DNA of 64,000 bases. Origin: Porcincola intestinalis (GTDB lineage Bacteria > Bacillota > Clostridia > Lachnospirales > Lachnospiraceae). Position 1 is the first letter of the stretch. Every line of letters begins with the position of its first letter. The DNA lies in assembly GCF_009696445.1 (NCBI RefSeq), contig NZ_VULZ01000011.1, forward strand, positions 51,649 to 115,648. The letters are read 5' to 3'. Both the position numbers and the translations under genes were made by a program. Below are positions 16,182-25,944 of this stretch, one piece after another. The notes beneath the pieces are model-generated. The model did no database searches. It was not told where the DNA came from and saw only the letters and a program-made list of their open reading frames with translations.

Positions 16182-17789
16182 TCACTGTACAGATATCACG
16201 GCATTCCCGGATGCATCGGTCTGCGAGGTGCCTGACTGACCGGATGCGTCTGTCTGCGTCTGGGCATTCGTCTGTCCCTGTGCCGCATCCGTCTGGCCGG
16301 ATGCACCGTTCTGCCCCTGCGCATTCGTCTGCCTCTGCGCCGCGCCTGTCCCGTACTTGATCACGTTCTGAACCTGGCTGACATCCCCGGAGGCAATGGC
16401 GCTGTACATCGCCTGTGTCACCGCACTGCTCTGACTCACGACACCGACGTCATAGATTGTTCCGACAGCCTGGTACGTGCTGGAATTGACCTGCACGGAG
16501 TCGGTCAGCTGTCCGTCCACATAGATATTCTTCCACAGCTCCGCCGTGTAACCCGTATGAGGACTCTGTACCTGATTGATGTACCCGACATTCTGGGAGG
16601 TATCCGCCACAAGCTGGATCCCCTGCGGATCGGTCTGTGACGTGACCTTGCTTTCAAACTCAATGCTTCTGTTGGAAGGCCTCGTCTCATGCCCGTAGAT
16701 GGTGAAGGTGATCTGTCCGCCGTAGCAGTACCCGTAGATATAGATCGGAGAGTCCGTGTTGTTCACGAACGCCATGTCCATGATTCCCTCGGCGATCGCC
16801 GCATCCTTGCTCGGCTGGACATAATTGACAATCATCGTGTGGTTCGATCTGGCTGTCACATCAAGCTCTGCCTTCAGCACCGCGTTGTACAGTGTCGTGG
16901 AGACCTGACAGATTCCGCCGCCATAGGAATCAACCACCCTGTTCTCCTCATAGGACGGGGCCTGCTCATACCCGTTCTCCGCCGCGAACGGTGTCACCGC
17001 CCGGGTGACGGAAAACTCATCGCCCGGCCAGACCAGGGTTCCGCTGATCAGTCTGCAGCCATTCTCCACGTTGACCGCCCGCGCGGCAGTGGACGCCGAG
17101 TAGTCGGTCGTGGCCGTTCCCAGCACATCCTTCACTTTTGAGAGTGTTTCAGCCGATACATCGGGGCTCTTTTTATCGACAACGAGATCCACCTTCAGAT
17201 CGCCGCCCGTCCATCCGCTGATGGCATTCTCAACCGCCGCGACGGACTTGTCGACATTCAGCGTCAGGCCGTCCGTTCCGCCCTCCACATAGGGGATCCC
17301 GTCGCTGCCCATCTGGATCGACCCTTCTACCGGATCTGAATTGTAGGCCGAGCAGCTTTCCACAAATGACTGTACCTTCGCGTTATCCGCGCAGAAGGTC
17401 ATCGTATAAGCTTTTGGTTCCTTCTCGATATCCTTCTTTTCCTTGTACCGCTCGACAATATTGCCAGACGATGCAAGCGTGAGACACTTTCCGACGATAT
17501 CGGTATTCGTCCAGGTATATCCCAGCTCGCCCAGCGTCGTCGTGACCGGGTTGTCTCCCATCATCAACGTCACTTTCGTCTGCCCCAGCTGCTGTGCCTT
17601 CTCTTCAAGGGCCGCCTCCGCCTGGCTCTTTGTCATACCTCCGACGTCAACCCCCTCGATGCTGACGCCCTTTGTAATGGTTGCCTCCGACGCCTGTGCG
17701 CTCCCCGCAGCTGCCGCGATCATCATCAGACCGCCGCAGACGGCAAGCGCCAGCCGTCTTCCCTTCATATTCTGTAGCCTTATCCGCAA
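16182..17789 (-). CDS. VanW-family exported cell-wall protein with Gln/Thr-rich tail
   Basis: 535 residues from a TTG start with AAGGAG six bases upstream (an ATG seven codons in is the alternative). Signal peptide at about 8-33 (ALAVCGGLMMIAAAAGSAQAS). Residues about 34-230 hold two peptidoglycan-binding-like (PG_binding_4) repeats, followed by the VanW domain (VWPGDEFSV, YGGGICQVSTTLYNAVL, RSNHTMIV). A G5-like segment (VTSQTDPQG...) follows. The last 75 residues are low-complexity Gln, Thr, Ala, Gly and Ser, a probable wall-spanning linker. VanW proteins are cell-wall-associated; the exact reaction is unknown. Confidence 0.85.
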   Translation of the reverse strand: MRIRLQNMKGRRLALAVCGGLMMIAAAAGSAQASEATITKGVSIEGVDVGGMTKSQAEAALEEKAQQLGQTKVTLMMGDNPVTTTLGELGYTWTNTDIVGKCLTLASSGNIVERYKEKKDIEKEPKAYTMTFCADNAKVQSFVESCSAYNSDPVEGSIQMGSDGIPYVEGGTDGLTLNVDKSVAAVENAISGWTGGDLKVDLVVDKKSPDVSAETLSKVKDVLGTATTDYSASTAARAVNVENGCRLISGTLVWPGDEFSVTRAVTPFAAENGYEQAPSYEENRVVDSYGGGICQVSTTLYNAVLKAELDVTARSNHTMIVNYVQPSKDAAIAEGIMDMAFVNNTDSPIYIYGYCYGGQITFTIYGHETRPSNRSIEFESKVTSQTDPQGIQLVADTSQNVGYINQVQSPHTGYTAELWKNIYVDGQLTDSVQVNSSTYQAVGTIYDVGVVSQSSAVTQAMYSAIASGDVSQVQNVIKYGTGAAQRQTNAQGQNGASGQTDAAQGQTNAQTQTDASGQSGTSQTDASGNAVISVQ

Positions 17790-17828
17790 TCTATACTCCT
17801 TTATTCCTGCCGCCTGTCCGCTGCTCCT

Positions 17829-17978
17829 TTACATGAGGAAGCTCGGGATCAGGGTCGCGACCATCGCGCCGGCTAGAATGATCGCAATCACGGCAGCGAT
17901 GATCTGCTGTCTTCTCTGCCGCTTGTTCCCCTTCGGTCTCCGGGCGGTCTCCTCTGTATTTTTCAATCTGCTGCTCAT
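17829..17978 (-). CDS. 49-residue single-pass membrane protein
   Basis: ATG at 17978 with AGGAG eight bases upstream, TAA at 17829. The N-terminal half is strongly basic (RRPKGNKRQRRQQ) and the C-terminal half is one membrane helix (IIAAVIAIILAGAMVATLI), giving an N-in orientation. Small proteins of this plan sit near cell-wall genes in many Lachnospiraceae; the next gene downstream (40 bases) is the VanW protein, so they probably share a transcript. Function unknown. Confidence 0.7.
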   Translation of the reverse strand: MSSRLKNTEETARRPKGNKRQRRQQIIAAVIAIILAGAMVATLIPSFLM

Positions 17979-18100
17979 ATGCATTCTCCTGTTTCAGATC
18001 TGAACGGATGCGTTTCATCCACGCAGCGCTCCGCGCTGTTTCCTAATCCTAACTCATTTCCCTGTCCGTCACAAGGAAACCTTTCTTAAAAATTTGTGAA

Positions 18101-18138
18101 CACAAAACCGCCGGGCTTCCTGCTGAAAGCGCCGGCGG
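18101..18138 (-). terminator. Terminator after glucokinase
   Basis: On the minus strand CCGCCGGcGCTT pairs with AAGCcCGGCGG, followed by TTTTGTGTT. It lies 75 bases after the glucokinase stop and ends the uvrC-hprK-glk transcript. Confidence 0.8.
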
Positions 18139-18213
18139 CTGATTTCTCCTGAATATTCCTGACTTTATCCCCGCTGATCGGGCACCCCTCACAGACTGCA
18201 GCCTATTTTGTCG

Positions 18214-19146
18214 TTACAGAACCACCTTGGCTGCCCCGTAGATACCTGCGTCGTTGCCAAGCGTGGCAAGTGCAAACTCCACTTCCTTGCAGGCCGCAAA
18301 TGCATACTGGCGGTAATACTTCTGGATATAGTCCAGAACAACCGTCCCGGCTTTCGACATGCCGCCGCCGATGACAATCAGCTGAGGATCAGAGACAACC
18401 GTATAGATCGAAAGCTCTCTCCCAAGATAGAAGCCGAACTTCTCGGCAATCTCATCCGCTACCTCATCGCCCGCCTTGACTGCATCCCAGATGTCCTTTG
18501 CGCTGAAATTTCTCCCGCGCAGGACAGACGGCTTGTCATCCTTCTCAAGACGCATCTTCGCCAGCCGGACAATCCCGGTCGCGGAGGCAACCTGCTCCAG
18601 ACAGCCGACATTGCCGCAGTTGCACGGTTCCGTCAGCTCCTCCGTCGCATGCCCGTGTCCGATCTCTCCGCCGGCTCCATGCGCTCCCGCAATCACCTTG
18701 TCGTTGATGACAATTCCGCCGCCGATGCCCGTTCCGAGCGTCACCATAATCAGATTGTGATAGCCGGCGCCGCCGCCTTTCCAACACTCGCCGAGCGCCG
18801 CCGCATTGGCATCATTGAGTGCCTTTGTGCGAATCCCGGTCAGTTTCTCCATCTCTCCGACAATATCCACGACACCCCAGTGGAGGTTCACCGCGAAATC
18901 CACATGCCCGTCCTCATGGACCGGCCCCGGCACATCGATGCCGATTCCCTCGATCTCGCCCTTGTCGAGTCCTCTCTCCGCGATCTTGTCATTGATCGTC
19001 TGCGCGATATCCGGCAGGATCCTGCTGCCGTTCTCCTCTGTCCGCGTCGGAATCTCCCACTTTTCCAGAAGATCGCCTTCTGTATTAAAGAAACCACACT
19101 TTACCGTGGTCCCCCCGATATCGATTCCAAAACAATATTTCTTCAT
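18214..19146 (-). CDS. glk: Glucokinase, ROK family
   Basis: 310 residues from the ATG at 19146 (GGAGGG upstream). ROK hallmarks: N-terminal ATP site FGIDIGGTTVKCG, VPGPV, substrate segment LNDANAAALGE, TLGTGIGGG, the ROK motif GAGGEIGHG and the zinc motif CNCGNVGCLEQ. It phosphorylates glucose at C6. It follows hprK after 19 bases, so the operon joins carbon-catabolite signalling with glucose phosphorylation. Confidence 0.9.
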   Translation of the reverse strand: MKKYCFGIDIGGTTVKCGFFNTEGDLLEKWEIPTRTEENGSRILPDIAQTINDKIAERGLDKGEIEGIGIDVPGPVHEDGHVDFAVNLHWGVVDIVGEMEKLTGIRTKALNDANAAALGECWKGGGAGYHNLIMVTLGTGIGGGIVINDKVIAGAHGAGGEIGHGHATEELTEPCNCGNVGCLEQVASATGIVRLAKMRLEKDDKPSVLRGRNFSAKDIWDAVKAGDEVADEIAEKFGFYLGRELSIYTVVSDPQLIVIGGGMSKAGTVVLDYIQKYYRQYAFAACKEVEFALATLGNDAGIYGAAKVVL

Positions 19147-19165
19147 AATGCCCTCCACTCCTTCT

Positions 19166-20110
19166 TCAGTCACCGTTCATGTTTTTCTTCAGGCCGGCCT
19201 GGACTCTGTCATAGAGCTCCTGAGCGGCATTATACCCCATTTTCTTCTGTCTGTGGTTGACAGCCGCCGTTTCGACAATCACGGCAAGATTTCTTCCCGG
19301 CCTGATCGGCAGGGAATGACAAGTCACCCGGTTCCCGAGGAATTCCGTGTACTCCTCCTCAAGACCAAGCCGGTCGTATTCCTTGTCCTTGTCCCATTCC
19401 TCCAGCTTGATGACCAGGTCGATATTCGACGTGTCCTTGACAGACTCGACACCGAACAGTGTCTTGACATTGATGATGCCGATTCCCCGCAGCTCTATAA
19501 AATGTCTCGTAATATCGGGCGCCGTTCCGACAAGGGTAGTGTCCGACACTCGGCGAATCTCGACGACATCGTCGGATATGAGTCTGTGTCCTCTCTTGAT
19601 GAGCTCCAGCGCAGCCTCCGACTTGCCGATCCCGCTCTCGCCCATAATGAGAACACCCTCGCCGAATACGTCCACGAGTACGCCATGAATCGTGATGCTC
19701 GGCGCCATCTCCACATTCAGCCAGCGGATTACCTCGGCCATAAAGGCACTGGTGCTTCGCTGCGTCGCGAAGATCGGAATGTTGTACTTCCCTGCCAGAT
19801 TGATCATATCCTGGTCCGGCACCGTCCGCGTCGTATAGACCAGGCATGGAATCTTGTAGGAAAGCAGCTTTTCATAGATCGGAAGCTTCTGCTCTCTCGT
19901 CAGATGCTCCAGATACGTATACTCGACGTATCCGATGATCTGGATACGCTCCGCGTCAAAATGATCGAAGTACCCGGTGAGCTGAAGCGCCGGCCGGTTG
20001 ATCTGCGGCGTTACAAGCTGTTTGTTTGTGATGTCAATCTCCGGCGTCAGGCACTTGAGCCTCATCTGTTCGACCATCTTTGTCAGCGGTACGGTAGACT
20101 GCGTGTTCAT
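19166..20110 (-). CDS. hprK: HPr kinase/phosphorylase
   Basis: 314 residues from the ATG at 20110 (AGGGG upstream); an in-frame GTG three codons earlier is possible. The N-terminal domain is followed by the Walker A motif GESGIGKSE (about 156-164) and the HprK signature ELRGIGIINVKTLFG. The enzyme phosphorylates HPr on Ser46 and so controls catabolite repression through CcpA. It lies between uvrC (150-base gap) and glucokinase. Confidence 0.95.
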   Translation of the reverse strand: MNTQSTVPLTKMVEQMRLKCLTPEIDITNKQLVTPQINRPALQLTGYFDHFDAERIQIIGYVEYTYLEHLTREQKLPIYEKLLSYKIPCLVYTTRTVPDQDMINLAGKYNIPIFATQRSTSAFMAEVIRWLNVEMAPSITIHGVLVDVFGEGVLIMGESGIGKSEAALELIKRGHRLISDDVVEIRRVSDTTLVGTAPDITRHFIELRGIGIINVKTLFGVESVKDTSNIDLVIKLEEWDKDKEYDRLGLEEEYTEFLGNRVTCHSLPIRPGRNLAVIVETAAVNHRQKKMGYNAAQELYDRVQAGLKKNMNGD

Positions 20111-20259
20111 CCGGCACACCCCTTTTCAGCATTTCCGTCTCCTGCCAAAGTCCGCTTCGGATTCCTCCTGACCGCGCCAGACACAGCAATCGCTCCGCCT
20201 GCACCCGCCGAACCACTCCGCAGAATATACAGAAATGCACTGAAGTTTAAACATGTAAA

Positions 20260-22221
20260 TCAATTTATCTTATCACGTCCGTCCTGTCCGGGCAACTGCC
20301 CGGATAGAAAAAGACTGCCATCTGCATCTGCTTTTTCTGCAGATTCTGCCGGATGAAAGAAATCCCAGACACTCCTTGCGCTTCTGGCATCCATCGAGGG
20401 CGCATGGGCAAGCTGGTCAAGTCCGGCATCCCGCACAGCCTCCGCGGACCCGAACGCACGGAGCAGCGCCTTGCGTCTTGCCGGCCCGATCCCCTTGATC
20501 TCGTCCAGCACAGAATGGGTCTGCGCCTTTGAGCGAAGTGAGCGATGGTACTCGATGGCAAAGCGGTGCGCCTCATCCTGGATCCGTGTGATCAGCTTGA
20601 ACCCCTCCGAGTGGGTGTCGATCGGCAGCTCGACATTCCGAAAATAGAGTCCCCTGGTCCTGTGGTAGTCATCCTTGACCATTCCGCAGACAGGGATCGG
20701 CAGCCCCAGCTCCCGCAGAACATTCTCCGCGATGTTCACCTGCCCGCGTCCGCCATCCATCATGACCAGATCCGGGAACACCGAGAAGCTGCCGAGTTTC
20801 GGATCCATTCCCTTTTCCTTCAGCTGTGCTGTCTCCTCAAGCCCGTGTGTGAACCGCCGGGTCAGAACCTCCTTCAGCGAGGCATAGTCATCAGGCCCCT
20901 GCACTGTCCTGATCCGGAACTTCCGGTAATCGCCCGGCTTCGGCATCCCCTTCTCAAAGACAACCATCGAGCCGACCGATTCCACCCCGCTTGTGTTGGA
21001 GATATCGTACGCCTCGACCCGGCTGATGTGGCTGATCCCAAGCAGCGTGGCAATCTCCTGCATGGCGCCGATCGTGCGTCCCTCCTGCTGTCTGATCCGC
21101 TCGCGGTCCTGCCTGAGGACGATCTCAGAGTTTTCCCTGGCCATCGCAACCAGCTTTTCCTTGGCGCCTCTAAGCGGAACCCTGATGTGGACCGCCCGGC
21201 CTTTCCTTTGACTCATCCACTTTTCAAGGAGCGCCCGGTCGCTGATCTCCGTCTCCAGCATCACCTCGGACGGAAGCATCATGTTTCCGGCATAGAACTG
21301 ACGGACAAAATCTGAAAGAATTTCCTTTCTGTCCTCGTCCAGTCCGATATGGAGGAACTGATGGTCCCTCCCGATGACCCGCCCGCCGCGGACATAGAAC
21401 ACGGAGACCACCGCCTCCGTCCCGTCGGCCGCCATCGCGATCACATCCCGGTCATTTCCATCCTCCGACTCCATCTTCTGCTTCTCGGATACCTGGAGGA
21501 CGCTGGCGCGTAGGTCCCGCCACTCTGCCGCCTGCTCAAAATCAAGCTCGGACGATGCCTTCTCCATCCGCGCTGTCAGAAGCCGGACCACCGGCTTGTA
21601 GCTCCCGCCCAGGAAGCTGACCGCCTCGTCCACCTTTTTGCGGTATTCCTCCTCGGAGACATACCCCTGGCAGGGCGCCTTGCACTGGCCGATCTGATAG
21701 TTCAGACACGGCCGCTCCTTCCCCTGATCCCTCGGCAGATTCCGTGTACAGTCTCGAATCTGAAACAGCTTCCGTATCAGCTCGATCGTGTCCCGGACCG
21801 CCCCGGCGCTCTTGAAGGGACCGAAGTACCTGGACCCATCCTTCTTGAGTTTTCTTGTAAACAGCACCCGGGGGTAAGTCTCCCCAACCGTCACCTTAAT
21901 GTACGGGTATGTCTTGTCATCCTTCAGAAGCGTATTGTACTTTGGCCGGTGCTCCTTGATCAGGTTGTTCTCGAGAATCAGCGCCTCCAGTTCGGAGTCG
22001 GTCACGATGTACTCAAAATACGCGATCTTCGTGACCATATACTCAATCTTCGGTCCGCGATTGAGCTTTTTTACAAAATACTGATGGACCCGGCGCCTGA
22101 GATTGACCGCTTTCCCGACATACAGAATCGCATCGGTATGGTCGTGCATGATGTAGACGCCCGGTTTCTCAGGAAGCTTCCTCAGCTCCTCCTTCAGATC
22201 AAAATGAAATTCATTTTCCAT
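20260..22221 (-). CDS. uvrC: Excinuclease ABC subunit C
   Basis: 653 residues from the ATG at 22221 (AGGA upstream). GIY-YIG nuclease domain at residues about 13-95 (KPGVYIMHDHTDAILYVGKAVNLRRRV), the UVR domain around residues 205-240, the RNase-H-like second nuclease domain with the DGGRGQ motif, and a C-terminal double HhH (IKGIGPARRKALLRAFGSAEAV). It makes both incisions around bulky DNA lesions with UvrA/UvrB, which are not in this window. Confidence 0.96.
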   Translation of the reverse strand: MENEFHFDLKEELRKLPEKPGVYIMHDHTDAILYVGKAVNLRRRVHQYFVKKLNRGPKIEYMVTKIAYFEYIVTDSELEALILENNLIKEHRPKYNTLLKDDKTYPYIKVTVGETYPRVLFTRKLKKDGSRYFGPFKSAGAVRDTIELIRKLFQIRDCTRNLPRDQGKERPCLNYQIGQCKAPCQGYVSEEEYRKKVDEAVSFLGGSYKPVVRLLTARMEKASSELDFEQAAEWRDLRASVLQVSEKQKMESEDGNDRDVIAMAADGTEAVVSVFYVRGGRVIGRDHQFLHIGLDEDRKEILSDFVRQFYAGNMMLPSEVMLETEISDRALLEKWMSQRKGRAVHIRVPLRGAKEKLVAMARENSEIVLRQDRERIRQQEGRTIGAMQEIATLLGISHISRVEAYDISNTSGVESVGSMVVFEKGMPKPGDYRKFRIRTVQGPDDYASLKEVLTRRFTHGLEETAQLKEKGMDPKLGSFSVFPDLVMMDGGRGQVNIAENVLRELGLPIPVCGMVKDDYHRTRGLYFRNVELPIDTHSEGFKLITRIQDEAHRFAIEYHRSLRSKAQTHSVLDEIKGIGPARRKALLRAFGSAEAVRDAGLDQLAHAPSMDARSARSVWDFFHPAESAEKADADGSLFLSGQLPGQDGRDKIN

Positions 22222-22279
22222 AACCCATCCTGTCATTCATACGCAGCCACCTGCCGGCCATGGCACGGATACTGAAATA

Positions 22280-22331
22280 AAAAGGCCCTTCCGCCTCTCC
22301 GGCGAATGCGGAGTCTGGTGGAAAGGCCTTT
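22280..22331 (-). terminator. Terminator after the PAP2-type gene
   Basis: On the minus strand AAAGGCCtTTCCaCC pairs with GGcGGAAgGGCCTTT around a central GC hairpin, ending in TTTTTATTTC. It separates the PAP2 gene from uvrC. Confidence 0.8.
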
Positions 22332-22346
22332 CGACATGCTCATGAT

Positions 22347-23051
22347 TCAGGCCCGCGAGCCTGACTCTCCCTGTTTTGAAGAATAAATCCGGGCATCTGC
22401 ACCCGCACGCTCCGGTTCTGTCTCGAATATATGATCGCAGATCACCTGGAGCACAACGCTCATGACCATCCCCGTCGTGACGTCAATGACGGAATGCTGC
22501 TTGAGAAACATGGTGGACAGCACGATCAGAAGCGTCAGGACATCTGTGCCCGCAATCACCCACTTCTTCCTTCTCAGTGTCTCGTTCGCATTGACCGCGT
22601 AGCAGACTGCCATGGAGTTGTACACATGGATACTCGGCAGCACGTTCGTCGGGGTATCGGTCCTGTAAAGATATCTGCAGAGGATGGCAAAGATATCATT
22701 CCCCTCTACCTGGGCTGGTCTCAGATCCAGCCTGTTCGGATAGACAACAGAGACAACGATAAAAATGGTCATCCCCATCATCAGCATCGTGATCAGCTTA
22801 TAGTACTCATCCCTGTTTTTACAGCACATGATAAACCATGTGACGGCCGCGCCGATGAAGCCGAACCACAGAAAGTAGGGTATGATAAAAAATCTGCAGA
22901 ACGGGATCTGCTCATCCAGCCAGGTGTGAATCACATGATAATGAACATGTCCCGCCTTCTCCACGGCACTGAACGCTGTCATATAAAAGGCACTGTACAG
23001 AAGAAACCACAGTGCATGCTTGTATGTTTTCAGTTTCCTGATCATCTTCAT
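22347..23051 (-). CDS. PAP2/inositol-phosphorylceramide-synthase-like membrane phosphatase
   Basis: 234 residues from the ATG at 23051 (GGTGA upstream); a GTG at 23060 is also possible. Five or six membrane segments. The acid-phosphatase motifs are present in the form seen in the PAP2-like branch: LPSIHVYNS and KQHSVIDVTTG, with the catalytic His and the His/Asp pair. The first (KxxxxxxRP) motif is not obvious: LDLRPAQ is the likely counterpart. Substrate probably a lipid phosphate. It is a single-gene unit. Confidence 0.8.
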   Translation of the reverse strand: MKMIRKLKTYKHALWFLLYSAFYMTAFSAVEKAGHVHYHVIHTWLDEQIPFCRFFIIPYFLWFGFIGAAVTWFIMCCKNRDEYYKLITMLMMGMTIFIVVSVVYPNRLDLRPAQVEGNDIFAILCRYLYRTDTPTNVLPSIHVYNSMAVCYAVNANETLRRKKWVIAGTDVLTLLIVLSTMFLKQHSVIDVTTGMVMSVVLQVICDHIFETEPERAGADARIYSSKQGESGSRA

Positions 23052-23157
23052 CTGTTTCACCGTAAGCTCTGCGGACGCCTGCGCCGTCCGGACATATTTG
23101 CACGGATATCAATTTCCCCGGTCAGCATGACAATATTCACTATTCACATATACACAT

Positions 23158-23188
23158 GCCCCGGGACTGCATCTTACAGCCCCGGGGC
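23158..23188. terminator. Hairpin downstream of ftsH
   Basis: A strong hairpin (GCCCCGGGgCTG / CAGtCCCGGGGC, loop TAAGATG) lies about 80 bases after the ftsH stop. The flanking T run is poor on the minus strand, so it may be a 3' processing or stability element as much as a terminator. Confidence 0.5.
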
Positions 23189-23269
23189 TATTCTTGTCAA
23201 GCTTCCTGATCCGGCTGCTCCGGACGGTCCGAACCCTGACTTGGGCTTCCTTCCCTCATCCTTCAGCTT

Positions 23270-25177
23270 TCAGGCTTCTGTTTTTTCTGTACTCTCTGAA
23301 CCCGCTGTGTTGTCCGGCTGTTCAACCTTCGCCAGGATATCCATGAACTCCTTCCCGGTGATGGTCTCCTTCTCAATCAGGAACGCGGCGATCTGATCAA
23401 GCGCCTTTCTGTGCTCCGTCAGGATCTTCCTTGCCTGTTCGTAAGACTGCTTCATGATGGTCATGACTTCCTCATCCACCTCTGCGGCAGTCTGCTCAGA
23501 ACAATTCATCACGCGCCGGCCGTCATCCAGGTACTGGGATGTCTGGCTCTCCAGCTGTACGAAGCCGAACCGTTTGCTCATGCCGTACTGGGTCACCATC
23601 GCCCGGGCGATCCGGGTTGCCTTCTCGATATCGTTGGAAGCGCCTGTTGTGATGGAGCCGAAAACGAGCTCCTCCGCCACACGCCCTGCTGTGAATTCCA
23701 CAAGCATGGCCCGGATCTCCTCCTCGGAGTTGAGGTACTTCTCCTCCTCCGGAACATTCATGACATAGCCGAGCGCTCCCATGGTTCTCGGGACAATCGT
23801 AATCTTCTGCACCGGCTCCGAATGCTTCTGAATCGCAGACACCAACGCATGTCCGACCTCATGGTAGGATACGATCTTCCGCTCCTCCTTGCTGAGAACG
23901 CGGCTCTTCTTCTCCTTTCCGACAAGGACGACCTCGACGGAATCCAGCAGATCCTTCTGACTGACCGCCTGCCTGTGGTTCCGGACCGCCAGGATGGCTG
24001 CCTCATTGATCATGTTCGCCAGATCCGCGCCGACTGCACCGGAGGTTGCAAGCGCCACCTCGCGGAAATCGACCGTCTCGTCCATCTTCACGTTCTTTGC
24101 GTGAACCTTCAGAATCTGAATCCGTCCCTCCAGATCCGGCTTGTCAACGATGACGCGTCGGTCGAATCTGCCCGGACGCAGCAGGGCCTGATCCAGTACC
24201 TCCGGGCGGTTGGTCGCCGCCAGGATCAGAATTCCCTTGGAGGAATCGAAGCCGTCCATCTCGGACAGCAGCTGGTTCAGCGTCTGTTCCCGCTCGTCAT
24301 TGCCGCCGTAGCCGCCGGCGTTTCTGCTCTTTCCGATGGCATCAATCTCATCGATAAAGATGATGCACGGCGCGTTCTTCTTGGCCTCATCGAACAGGTC
24401 GCGGACACGGGATGCGCCGACACCGACGAACATCTCCACAAAATCTGATCCGGTCAGGGAGAAGAACGGGACCTTCGCCTCCCCGGCAACCGCCTTTGCC
24501 AGAAGCGTCTTGCCGGTTCCTGGAGGACCGACCAGAAGAGCGCCCTTCGGGAGCTTTGCGCCGATCTCCGCATACCGTTCCGGATGCTCGAGAAAGTCGA
24601 CTGCTTCCTGCAAAGACTCCTTGGCCTCATCCTCGCCGGCGACATCCTTGAACGTCACGCCGGTCTCATTCTGCATATACATCTTGGCGCGGCTCTTGCC
24701 AACGCCCATCATGCCGGTGCTGCTGTTCATTCTGCGGAGCAGGACGCCCATCAGAACCCAGATCAGAACCAGCGGTGCAAATGAAAGAAGCACATTCAGA
24801 ATCAGGCTGGTCGTATTGTCCGGAATCTCCTCCTTGAACTCCACGCCTGCCTTCTGCAGCCGGTCGACCAGCTTGTCGTCATCCATGCGGCCTGTATAGT
24901 AGGTCACCTCGATGCCCTGGCTGGCAAGCGGCTGATCCTTCTTTGTGACGATCTCCAGCTTGTTCGTATCGACCGTTACCGATTCAACCAGGTTGTTGTC
25001 CAGAAGGTCGAGGAACTGGTCGTACGTGATCTCCTTGGTTGTTGTGCTCGTCATCGCCCGGTTCACCAGACTCATGATGCCGAGCGTGATAAAAGTTACA
25101 ATGAGAAATGCAAGGATCGATCCGTGGTTGTTTCCCTGTCCGTTCGCCGGTCCCTGCTTTCTGCGGTCATCGTTCAT
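23270..25177 (-). CDS. ftsH: ATP-dependent zinc metalloprotease FtsH
   Basis: 635 residues, ATG with GGAGGTAATAT upstream. Two membrane segments (about 20-40 and 115-138) flank an external domain. AAA domain: Walker A GPPGTGKT (about 213), Walker [12 protein letters not shown], and the SRH ([20 protein letters not shown]). The protease zinc motif is HEVGH, a variant of the common HEAGH. It degrades misfolded membrane and short-lived regulatory proteins. The first gene of its cluster here is the cytidylate-kinase-like gene upstream (25252-25884). Confidence 0.96.
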   Translation of the reverse strand: MNDDRRKQGPANGQGNNHGSILAFLIVTFITLGIMSLVNRAMTSTTTKEITYDQFLDLLDNNLVESVTVDTNKLEIVTKKDQPLASQGIEVTYYTGRMDDDKLVDRLQKAGVEFKEEIPDNTTSLILNVLLSFAPLVLIWVLMGVLLRRMNSSTGMMGVGKSRAKMYMQNETGVTFKDVAGEDEAKESLQEAVDFLEHPERYAEIGAKLPKGALLVGPPGTGKTLLAKAVAGEAKVPFFSLTGSDFVEMFVGVGASRVRDLFDEAKKNAPCIIFIDEIDAIGKSRNAGGYGGNDEREQTLNQLLSEMDGFDSSKGILILAATNRPEVLDQALLRPGRFDRRVIVDKPDLEGRIQILKVHAKNVKMDETVDFREVALATSGAVGADLANMINEAAILAVRNHRQAVSQKDLLDSVEVVLVGKEKKSRVLSKEERKIVSYHEVGHALVSAIQKHSEPVQKITIVPRTMGALGYVMNVPEEEKYLNSEEEIRAMLVEFTAGRVAEELVFGSITTGASNDIEKATRIARAMVTQYGMSKRFGFVQLESQTSQYLDDGRRVMNCSEQTAAEVDEEVMTIMKQSYEQARKILTEHRKALDQIAAFLIEKETITGKEFMDILAKVEQPDNTAGSESTEKTEA

Positions 25178-25251
25178 ATATTACCTCCGGCTGAGCGCCC
25201 TGATGCTGATGCGGCTGTGCGGATGCCGGCTGCTGCAGCCCTCCCGGGTCC

Positions 25252-25884
25252 TCAGTTCTGTGATTTGTGCTGGCCTTTTTTCTTCTGCTCAAGATACAGC
25301 TCAATCATCCTGACGCAGCCGTCAATGCCAATGTCGCTTGTGTCGAGCGACAGATTGTAGCTGGATGCCGCTCCCCACTTCTTTTCCGTCTGAAAGTTAT
25401 AGAAGGATGCCCTCTTCTTATCCGCCTTGAGGATCATGTCCTTCGCCTTGTTCTCATCAATATGCTCGAACTCCATCACCCTGTCAAGCCTGAATCGCAT
25501 GCTGGAGTGAATGAAGACAGAAGTCAGCCTCGGGTTATCGCGAAGGATATAGTCTGCCGCGCGGCCGACGATCACGCAGCCCCCCTTCTCTCCCAGCCGC
25601 CGGATCGTTTCGTACTGTGCCTGGTAAACCTGCTGGCTGAGGGTATTTCCCACATAGTTCATGGACGGATAGACATCCATCACGATGGAGTAAAGCAGAC
25701 TGTTCGTCGGTTTTTCATCGTAGTCCTGTAAAACCTGCTCGCAGATATTGCTCTGTTCCGCGACCGTCTTCAGCAGCTCCTTGTCGTAAAGCTTCAGCCC
25801 GAGCTCCGCCGCGATGCGTCTTCCGACCTCATGTCCGCCTGAACCAAACTGTCTTCCAATGGCGATAATACTGTTTTCTGCCAT
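25252..25884 (-). CDS. Cytidylate-kinase-like protein
   Basis: 210 residues, ATG with AAAGGTG upstream. P-loop-like start (IAIGRQFGSGGHEVGRRIA; GSGG instead of a full GxxxxGKS) and the segment CVIVGRAADYIL, typical of the cytidylate-kinase-like family that is widespread in Firmicutes but distinct from true CMP kinase (Cmk). Its substrate is unknown. It sits between cobT and ftsH on the same strand. Confidence 0.82.
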   Translation of the reverse strand: MAENSIIAIGRQFGSGGHEVGRRIAAELGLKLYDKELLKTVAEQSNICEQVLQDYDEKPTNSLLYSIVMDVYPSMNYVGNTLSQQVYQAQYETIRRLGEKGGCVIVGRAADYILRDNPRLTSVFIHSSMRFRLDRVMEFEHIDENKAKDMILKADKKRASFYNFQTEKKWGAASSYNLSLDTSDIGIDGCVRMIELYLEQKKKGQHKSQN

Positions 25885-25944
25885 AACTGCTCACACCTTT
25901 CTATAGAGGGATGCGTTGTGACTGGTCTATATACAGTATAGCAC

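Noticed and set aside
18806..20356. 516-codon plus-strand open frame
   Set aside because: It covers the antisense of glk and hprK, both secure genes.
24420..25000. Possible cobalamin riboswitch for cobT
   Set aside because: cobT is preceded by only 37 bases after the J-domain gene, and no conserved B12-box-like sequence was seen near it.
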